11,117 bases of DNA, taken from 2-01-FULL-49-22 sp964639445 (lineage in GTDB: Bacteria; Patescibacteriota; Saccharimonadia; Saccharimonadales; UBA10212). Every line of letters begins with the position of its first letter. The first letter of the stretch is position 1. The position numbers and the translations under genes are program-made. The DNA is taken from assembly GCA_964639445.1 (NCBI GenBank), contig CAZXDA010000020.1, positions 1 to 11,117 on the forward strand, in the 5' to 3' direction. Below, one piece after another: positions 6,426 through 11,117 of this stretch. A model generated the notes under the pieces. That model was not told the origin of the DNA. It saw nothing but the letters and a program-made list of their open reading frames with translations, and ran no database searches.

Positions 6426-7703
6426 TTATTGTAGTTTTTTAATCTGAATAGCGAACCATTTGGCACTGGGGCGGATAGTGCGCTTCATGCCATGTTCGCG
6501 GTCTACAGCCACCAAACCAAACTTCGGCCACCAGCCCTGCGCCCATTCAAAGTTATCAAGCAGACTCCAGTGAAAATAACCCTTCACAATACAGCCTTCG
6601 CTCATGGCCCTTTCCATAGCTACAATGCTTTCTTCTATCCACCAACGGCGATACTGATCGTGCTTATCGGCAACACCGTTTTCTGTAATTATGATTGGTT
6701 TTTGGTAGTGCGCCCAGGCCCGCAGAATCAGCGGATATAGACCTTCTGGTTCCATATACCACCCAAGATCACTCAAAGGTACTTTGGGGCTTTGGCGTCT
6801 GAACCAATCGTCATAGTAGTCCGTAAAGTAGTAGTTCATGCCCACAAAATCCTGCTGATTGCGGATATGATGCAAAAACCACCAGTTCCAGGCGTAGCGC
6901 ATTATTTTGGTTGATATCTCGTCAGGTAAATCATGCGGGTTTTTAGCCTGAATGTTAGCCAGCTGAGTTGCTATACCGATTTGCAGTCCCGGCTTTCGCT
7001 TTTTAAGTAAGTAATAAGCAGTACGGTGAACTGACGCTAGATTCCACCAGACGCGCAGCATCTTAAAGAAGTTTTTGCCTTGCGGCGGCCATAAGCCCAA
7101 AAAGTAGCTGTAGCTGGCATAAACGTTTGGCTCGTTGATGGTAATAATGTATTTAATATGCTCTGTCAGTTCTTTGGCAACCACTTCTACAAAACGCTCA
7201 AAATATTTAAGATTTCTGCGCTTGCTAAAGCCGCCGCGAGCCTCAAACCACAACGGCACAGTTGTATGCCAGATGTTTAAAACCGGCTCAATACCGCGTT
7301 TTTTGAGCTCGGCAATGTAGTCCTTATAATGCTGAACTGCTTCTTGATTCCATTGGCCCTCTTCCGGTTCAATTCGCGACCATTCAATGCTAAAACGAAA
7401 AGCGTTTAAATTTAGCCTCTTGATCACATCAAAGTCTTCTTTGTAACGAATGTAGTGTTCTATGCCTCGGCCACTGATGTAATTTTTGGGATCTTCGGCT
7501 TGTTTTTTTATTTCTTCCCATACCGGCGTCTGCCAGCGCCAGCTTAAAAGCTTGTGAGCATTTTTGACCAGTTTTTCGGCATTTTGTTTCTCCCAAACTG
7601 TCCACTGGTTATGATTGCCGCCCTCCACCTGATGAGCTGATGTGCTGGCACCCCATAAAAAATCTTTAGGGAAAATTGAATTATTTTTTATTTCTTCAGG
7701 CAT
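6426..7703 (-). CDS. Glycoside hydrolase family 1 beta-glycosidase
   Basis: GH1 enzymes hydrolyse beta-linked glucosides, galactosides or related sugars by a retaining mechanism in a TIM barrel. Numbering from the TTG at 7706, the sequence shows the N-terminal FLWGASTSAHQVEGG (16-30), the acid/base motif TINEP (E192), the nucleophile motif ITENG (E342) and the glycone-binding HWSLLDNFEW (379-388). The usual HWDLP is HTTVPLW (147-153), as in shorter archaeal-like GH1 proteins. At 425 residues it is shorter than the typical 440-480 but has both catalytic residues and both barrel ends. There is no signal peptide, so it acts in the cytoplasm. The ATG at 7703 is preferred because a -10 lies 7 nt before it; a TTG directly precedes it. 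Substrate cannot be read from the sequence. For a reduced, host-dependent cell it suggests use of imported oligosaccharides. Confidence 0.95.
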   Translation of the reverse strand: MPEEIKNNSIFPKDFLWGASTSAHQVEGGNHNQWTVWEKQNAEKLVKNAHKLLSWRWQTPVWEEIKKQAEDPKNYISGRGIEHYIRYKEDFDVIKRLNLNAFRFSIEWSRIEPEEGQWNQEAVQHYKDYIAELKKRGIEPVLNIWHTTVPLWFEARGGFSKRRNLKYFERFVEVVAKELTEHIKYIITINEPNVYASYSYFLGLWPPQGKNFFKMLRVWWNLASVHRTAYYLLKKRKPGLQIGIATQLANIQAKNPHDLPDEISTKIMRYAWNWWFLHHIRNQQDFVGMNYYFTDYYDDWFRRQSPKVPLSDLGWYMEPEGLYPLILRAWAHYQKPIIITENGVADKHDQYRRWWIEESIVAMERAMSEGCIVKGYFHWSLLDNFEWAQGWWPKFGLVAVDREHGMKRTIRPSAKWFAIQIKKLQ

Positions 7704-7710
7704 CAAGGTT

Positions 7711-7719
7711 ATTTTAACA
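7711..7719 (-). promoter_or_regulatory. Extended -10 element of the GH1 gene
   Basis: On the minus strand TGT followed by TAAAAT (-10 at 7711-7716) stands exactly 7 nt before the ATG. The same 11-mer, TGTTAAAATAA, stands at the same distance before the aldo/keto reductase gene. No -35 and no Shine-Dalgarno are seen, so a leaderless start is likely. Confidence 0.5.
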
Positions 7720-7748
7720 GATAATAAAAAACGCTTATGCCTATCTTG

Positions 7749-7777
7749 TGTACGTTATAATTTTATTATAACGTACA
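7749..7777. promoter_or_regulatory. 29-bp perfect inverted repeat, candidate operator
   Basis: Two perfect 12-bp arms (TGTACGTTATAA at 7749-7760, its complement at 7766-7777) flank a 5-bp spacer. It lies in the 98-bp gap between the aldo/keto reductase stop and the GH1 start, about 30 bp upstream of the GH1 -10. Each arm contains TATAAT on one strand. No T-run follows on the minus strand, so an operator for a dimeric repressor is more likely than a terminator. No regulator gene for it is seen in the window. Confidence 0.55.
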
Positions 7778-7804
7778 ATTCATACTCTATCCTTTATGAA
7801 AAAT

Positions 7805-8602
7805 TCACCGGCTGAGGTCGTCAAGCCTTTTCATATCTTCGGTAGAAAGCTCAAAATCAAAGACTTTAATATTTTCTCTCATTCTTTGCAGATGAGATGA
7901 CTTGGGAATCGGCACGCTGCCGTGTTGAATAGCCCAACGCAAAACTACTTGAGCCGGCGTCTTGCCAATACGCTGGGCAATATCATTAACCGTTATATTG
8001 TCTAAGCCCAATCCTCGCGACAATGGGCTATAAGCTTCAACAACTATGCCATAGGTTTCGCAGAATTCCAGTGTTAACCGCTGCTTTTCATAAATATATG
8101 GATGAAATTCAATTTGGTTAACCGCTGGCACAACATCTGAAGCTGCTAGCACCTCTTTCAGATGCTCAACGCTGTAATTTGATACGCCAATCGATTTAAC
8201 TCTGCCCTGCTTATAAATTTCAAGCAGTGCTTTCCATGACCCCTGCCTTTTGGCTTTTTCATTTCCCGGCCAGTGAATAAGATATAGATCAACATATTCA
8301 AGCCCCAGTTTACTTAATGATTCATCAAAGGCGCGGAGTGCACTCTCATAGCCAAAATCACTTGGCCAAAGCTTAGTGGTGACAAATATCTCCTCACGAG
8401 GAACTGAGCTTTTCCGAACCGCTTCGCCTACTCCGCGCTCATTGCCATAATACTTGGCAGTATCAATCAGCCGATAACCGACTTTTAAGGCTTCAGCCAC
8501 TGCTTCAATTACTTCTACACCGTCTGCCAGATGCCACGTTCCAAAGCCAAGAGCTGGCATCTTAGCACCTGTATTTAGTCTTACGATTGGAACTTTGATC
8601 AT
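7805..8602 (-). CDS. Aldo/keto reductase, AKR5-like (2,5-diketo-gluconate reductase type)
   Basis: This NADPH-dependent oxidoreductase is expected to reduce aldehydes or ketones to alcohols. The 265-residue TIM-barrel sequence shows MPALGFGTWHL (15-25), the complete catalytic tetrad D47 (in LIDTA), Y52, K77 (in TTKLW) and H110 (in LIHWP), then GVSNY (139-143), NQIEFHPY (162-169) and the cofactor phosphate-binding IPKSS (232-236). The length is usual for small bacterial AKRs of this group. The ATG at 8602 is 7 nt from a -10 with no Shine-Dalgarno. The stop is TGA. The gene is upstream of and co-oriented with the GH1 gene, with 98 bp between them, so carbohydrate-related roles are possible. The physiological substrate cannot be told, since members are promiscuous. 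Confidence 0.95.
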   Translation of the reverse strand: MIKVPIVRLNTGAKMPALGFGTWHLADGVEVIEAVAEALKVGYRLIDTAKYYGNERGVGEAVRKSSVPREEIFVTTKLWPSDFGYESALRAFDESLSKLGLEYVDLYLIHWPGNEKAKRQGSWKALLEIYKQGRVKSIGVSNYSVEHLKEVLAASDVVPAVNQIEFHPYIYEKQRLTLEFCETYGIVVEAYSPLSRGLGLDNITVNDIAQRIGKTPAQVVLRWAIQHGSVPIPKSSHLQRMRENIKVFDFELSTEDMKRLDDLSR

Positions 8603-8609
8603 AGAATTT

Positions 8610-8618
8610 ATTTTAACA
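8610..8618 (-). promoter_or_regulatory. Extended -10 element of the aldo/keto reductase gene
   Basis: On the minus strand TGT plus TAAAAT (-10 at 8610-8615) stands 7 nt before the ATG at 8602. There is no clear -35 and no ribosome site. It is divergent from the promoter of the plus-strand 525-codon gene in the same 90-bp intergenic region. Confidence 0.5.
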
Positions 8619-8651
8619 ATTGCTCAGATGTCTACCGTAGTAAATCTTACC

Positions 8652-8681
8652 TTTACAGCTCAGTGTAAGAGAATTTAAAAT
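8652..8681 (+). promoter_or_regulatory. Promoter of the plus-strand 525-codon gene
   Basis: TTTACA (8652-8657), an 18-bp spacer and TAAAAT (8676-8681) predict a start of transcription near 8688, only a few bases before the GTG at 8693. Confidence 0.5.
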
Positions 8682-8692
8682 TCATTAAGAAG

Positions 8693-10270
8693 GTGGAGGA
8701 GCTAGCTATTAGCGAGCATCAACCAATTCAAGTCATACACTACTACGATCGACTCCACAATTGTGTGATAGTCGGCGAGGAAGCGCTAGAATATCACATC
8801 AATTCAGGTGGAAATCCCGCAGATATTTTACCTTTAGCCGAAGTGTTACTAGATGATTCGATTAACATACCGCGCAGAAAAGAACGAGCTAAGCGAAATG
8901 GATTTAGTCGAGAAAAGGCTATTACCGACGGCATGTTTTTATTAAATCTTATTCACGCTTATGATGGGAATCAAACAGTCGGAGTACGATTAATGCAACG
9001 GGCTTGGGATATTGACATAATAGAACATAGCCCTTCTCAGGTAAGGAAAGCAGGAGCATTTGATAGCTTCGCTAATTATCAAGAAGTCATAGGCGAGACT
9101 AATATGGTCAGGAGGTATCGCTTTGATCACTTAACTTTCGATGATTTGGTTGAACATGTTAAAAAAATCACCGAAGAGGAGGGTACAAAAGCGACTATAG
9201 ATATTATCGATAGACGCGTCCTAAAAGAAAGAAGAGATGAACCTTCCAGTAGAGTTATACGTCGCTTGATCGCACCGCTTACATTTTATGATTTATACGA
9301 ACGAGCTGGCTTAGCCGAAACAACACATGCATGGGACAAAGAAAGATACGAGTTGTTTGGGACTAATTTTATGTGGGCTAATGACGGTTTTGTGCCAACC
9401 GCAGACGACCTTGACTATCTTTCTAAAAGAGATAGAGGCCCCTCAACAACAGCCATATTTGACAACTACGACACTTTATCGCAATACCAAAATATATTGG
9501 TTAATAGATTTAATGAATCCTACCAAACCTTAGCCGAAGAGCTCAAACGCAGCATTATATTTGGTCAAGTACCTCTAGCAATTATAGATAATGCAAAATC
9601 TGAGAGAGAAGCAATAGTAAGATACTTAAAGTTCCAATTAATTAGAGATTTCTGCTCGTCTAACGTGGCCTCTTCTATGTTAGTAGAAGCCGTAAAGAAA
9701 TTGGGTACCCGCCATGAAAGTGAATTAGAAGAAATCTCTCCGTCGCTATCGCTCGGTTTGCTTAAGGAAAAGTCAGAAGCATTGGGAATATCTGGTGCAA
9801 TATGGCCGAAAGGCTCGGGGTTACATATATCAAAGAAGGTGAGAGGTCCTAGCGTGCCAGTAGCTCAGCTACAAATTGGTATTCTAAAAGAGATAAAATC
9901 GCATTTCAACACACCATACAAAGAGTACGAACAGCAGAGACGTTCCTTTCAACAAGCATCCAATGGGGAATTCGCAGATTATTTGTTTTTACGTGGCCGA
10001 GAAATTAGAGCATCTTTAGAATCGGAAGAAATTCCGCGTAGGTTATTTTTTGGCGTAAATAATGGGAAAACTATGGTCAGAAGATTCGAAACCTTTAAAC
10101 TACTTTCTGAAGTTATTCCCTATACTTCCACGAATGAGAGAGTCAGATTATCAATTATAGGAAGTTCAAGCGGTATCCTGACTGATCAAATAAAAGTAGG
10201 AGACGAAACAATAGCCAAGGATGCTATTAAGCGGATTGCCGGCAGGAATGGATATCTTGCGCTTATCTGA
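8693..10270 (+). CDS. Unknown 525-residue protein with three HTH-like (homing-endonuclease-associated-repeat-like) repeats
   Basis: No family is recognised with confidence. There is no signal peptide or membrane helix. Three segments share a pattern: PSQVRKAGAF...NYQEVIG (114-134), PSSRVIRRLI...LYERAG (184-206) and PSTTAIFDNY...YQNILV (250-270). Each follows a helical stretch, and the third is preceded by GFVPTADDLDYLSKRDRG. This resembles the small helix-turn-helix 'homing endonuclease associated repeat', so the N-terminal half may bind DNA. The C-terminal half (about 275-525) is mixed alpha/beta with no motif I can name. No HNH or LAGLIDADG nuclease motif is visible. The GTG at 8693 is the first usable start. 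However, GGAGG at 8695-8699 lies 8 nt before an in-frame ATT at 8708, so initiation could be at ATT. The gene is opposite in strand to its neighbours and looks more AT-rich in codon third positions than the dcw genes. Confidence 0.75.
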   Translation: MEELAISEHQPIQVIHYYDRLHNCVIVGEEALEYHINSGGNPADILPLAEVLLDDSINIPRRKERAKRNGFSREKAITDGMFLLNLIHAYDGNQTVGVRLMQRAWDIDIIEHSPSQVRKAGAFDSFANYQEVIGETNMVRRYRFDHLTFDDLVEHVKKITEEEGTKATIDIIDRRVLKERRDEPSSRVIRRLIAPLTFYDLYERAGLAETTHAWDKERYELFGTNFMWANDGFVPTADDLDYLSKRDRGPSTTAIFDNYDTLSQYQNILVNRFNESYQTLAEELKRSIIFGQVPLAIIDNAKSEREAIVRYLKFQLIRDFCSSNVASSMLVEAVKKLGTRHESELEEISPSLSLGLLKEKSEALGISGAIWPKGSGLHISKKVRGPSVPVAQLQIGILKEIKSHFNTPYKEYEQQRRSFQQASNGEFADYLFLRGREIRASLESEEIPRRLFFGVNNGKTMVRRFETFKLLSEVIPYTSTNERVRLSIIGSSSGILTDQIKVGDETIAKDAIKRIAGRNGYLALI

Positions 10271-10288
10271 TTTCCTACAATTTTTGTA

Positions 10289-10879
10289 TCAGCCCTGTTT
10301 TAGATTATCCAGTTTATTTCGGGTGTGGTAGGAGAGGTCGCGTTTGTAGTGGCCTAGGTGCTCTATATATTTTTCGAAAGGTTTAAACAGACTGGAGTAG
10401 TGGACGTTTGGTGGCATCAGTTTTAGCAACTTACCTTGCTTGTCTAGATACTCGACCAGACAATAAAAGTCGCCATCGCCGCTGATAATGATTGCTTTGC
10501 CATAATTTGGCATTTCTTTCATGGCCCAAAGCACCAGCTCGGCATCCACGTTGCCCTTCACAGGCTTTTTTTCTTCCTCCTTCGCCGAGGCTTCGGAGGA
10601 CAAGTCAGCCACGGGTTCAGCTACAACTTCGCGCGGGCGGGTCATATCTACCGTCGGCTTTAAAACGATCGAGTAACCGGCATCGTGCAAAAATTCATAC
10701 ATGTCTTCGTATTCCGGCACATAGCCAATAAACATGTAGGCTTGAGTCACGCCGTAGCGATCTTTTAAAAAACGGCGGAACTTGCGCCAATCCATCTTCC
10801 ACCCAAACTTCTGCGTACTAACATTCACATTTTGGCTATCTATAAAGGCGTATACCCGACTGTTGTTTTGTCGATTCAT
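10289..10879 (-). CDS. NYN domain (LabA/DUF88-like, PIN-fold) putative RNase
   Basis: NYN proteins have a PIN-like fold with clustered aspartates that bind metal, and several cleave RNA. The 196-residue product has FIDSQNVN (12-19, D14 and N17), KGNVDAELVLWAM (108-120, D112) and IISGDGDFYCLVEYL (131-145, D135 and D137), the expected acidic set. Between the second strand region and KGNVD sits a charged linker (about 86-107) including DLSSEASAKEEE. Its DNA carries a repeat also found in the mraZ-rsmH gap, so the linker may derive from an inserted element. The ATG at 10879 has a -10 8 nt upstream and no ribosome site. The gene ends in TGA and converges with the plus-strand gene across 18 bp that hold only a weak 5-bp palindrome. 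The target RNA is unknown. Confidence 0.9.
   Translation of the reverse strand: MNRQNNSRVYAFIDSQNVNVSTQKFGWKMDWRKFRRFLKDRYGVTQAYMFIGYVPEYEDMYEFLHDAGYSIVLKPTVDMTRPREVVAEPVADLSSEASAKEEEKKPVKGNVDAELVLWAMKEMPNYGKAIIISGDGDFYCLVEYLDKQGKLLKLMPPNVHYSSLFKPFEKYIEHLGHYKRDLSYHTRNKLDNLKQG
10577..10598. repeat. In-gene copy of the CTCCTTCGC / GCTTCGGAG repeat
   Basis: CTCCTTCGC, four bases and GCTTCGGAG match the core at 4998-5020, differing only in the central bases. On the minus strand it is read in frame as part of the NYN linker DLSSEASAKEEE. The shared 18 bases in two blocks are more than expected by chance in 11 kb. Confidence 0.5.
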
Positions 10880-10887
10880 TTTGTTTG

Positions 10888-10896
10888 ATTATCTCA
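10888..10896 (-). promoter_or_regulatory. Extended -10 element of the NYN gene
   Basis: On the minus strand TGA plus GATAAT (-10 at 10888-10893) stands 8 nt before the ATG at 10879. A weak TTACAA (10912-10917) is 18 bp upstream. No ribosome site is seen. Confidence 0.45.
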
Positions 10897-10924
10897 TACT
10901 TGGGTCTTTAATTGTAAAATGATA

Positions 10925-10953
10925 TTGATATTTTAGCATAATTATGATAAAGT
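10925..10953 (+). promoter_or_regulatory. Promoter of the plus-strand gene at the window end
   Basis: TTGATA (10925-10930), a 17-bp spacer and TAAAGT (10948-10953) with TG one base before it form a good extended -10 promoter. It is divergent from the NYN promoter and would give a leader of about 40 nt. Confidence 0.5.
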
Positions 10954-10998
10954 ACCCCTGTTCGCGCCTTCCCAACTTAGGAAAGGATGGTGGTAGTA

Positions 10999-11117
10999 AT
11001 GAGGACTTTCGGAGACTTCTTCGAGAACCTCGTGGAGGCCGCGGTCGGGCTCGCGATCATCGCGGGCATCGTCTACCTGGTTGGTGCGGCGTTCGCCAGT
11101 TGGAACTGGTGGACCCC
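10999..11117 (+). CDS. Start of a GC-rich small membrane protein gene, cut by the window end
   Basis: From the ATG at 10999 the frame stays open to the edge (39 codons plus two bases). It reads MRTFGDFFENLVEAA, then one hydrophobic helix (about 14-33) and an aromatic SWNWWTP. No family is recognised. Codon third positions are nearly all G or C (GTC, CTC, GCG, ATC, TTC), unlike every other gene in the window. AAAGGA lies 11 nt before the ATG, longer than ideal; a GATGGTGG stretch is closer. A promoter upstream supports a real gene. The composition break suggests recent transfer, a special expression class, or a contig join error. Confidence 0.55.
   Translation, partial: MRTFGDFFENLVEAAVGLAIIAGIVYLVGAAFASWNWWT

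Noticed and set aside
6386..6466. Longer N-terminus for the small membrane protein
   Set aside because: It would overlap the GH1 3' end and run through the near-consensus promoter; the ATG at 6385 is better placed.
1..11117. CRISPR array or tRNA genes
   Set aside because: No regularly spaced direct repeats and no tRNA-like cloverleaf were seen.
1..11117. UGA recoded as glycine (Gracilibacteria-type code)
   Set aside because: TGA ends the 525-codon gene and the NYN gene exactly where they converge with an 18-bp gap, and it ends the aldo/keto reductase at its usual length.

Overview
The window looks like chromosome from a member of the Candidate Phyla Radiation (Patescibacteria), most likely Saccharibacteria. 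This is inferred from a compact division-gene cluster, short versions of the division proteins, moderate GC and the accessory gene mix; no rRNA or other taxonomic marker is present. TGA appears to be an ordinary stop: the aldo/keto reductase, the 525-codon gene and the NYN gene all end on it at sensible places, which argues against the recoded Gracilibacteria/Absconditabacteria lineages.

Region 1 (1-5845, all minus strand) is a dcw cell-wall and division cluster. Read in the direction of transcription it is mraZ, rsmH, a 23-codon small ORF, ftsL-like, ftsI and mraY, then the 5' part of ftsW. The usual murE, murF and murD are absent between ftsI, mraY and ftsW. mraZ is preceded by a clear MraZ operator: four copies of GTGGGTA spaced about one or two helical turns apart, two of them between the -35 and -10. 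A 495-bp gene-free gap between mraZ and rsmH holds a long stem-loop and a 173-bp composite palindromic element. ftsW contains an in-frame TGA close to the window edge.

Region 2 (5846-8602, minus strand) holds single genes with their own promoters: a small one-helix membrane protein, a GH1 beta-glycosidase and an AKR5-type aldo/keto reductase. A 29-bp perfect inverted repeat lies between the last two.

Region 3 (8603-11117) holds a plus-strand 525-codon protein of unknown function with three internal repeats resembling helix-turn-helix 'homing endonuclease associated repeats'. It converges on a minus-strand NYN/PIN-like nuclease gene. The window ends in the start of a plus-strand membrane-protein gene that is far more GC-rich than everything else.

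Across the window there seem to be two translation-start styles. Genes inside the dcw operon mostly have Shine-Dalgarno sites (TTG-started ftsI has a perfect one). Genes with their own promoters have a -10 hexamer only 6-9 nt before the ATG and no Shine-Dalgarno, which suggests leaderless mRNAs.
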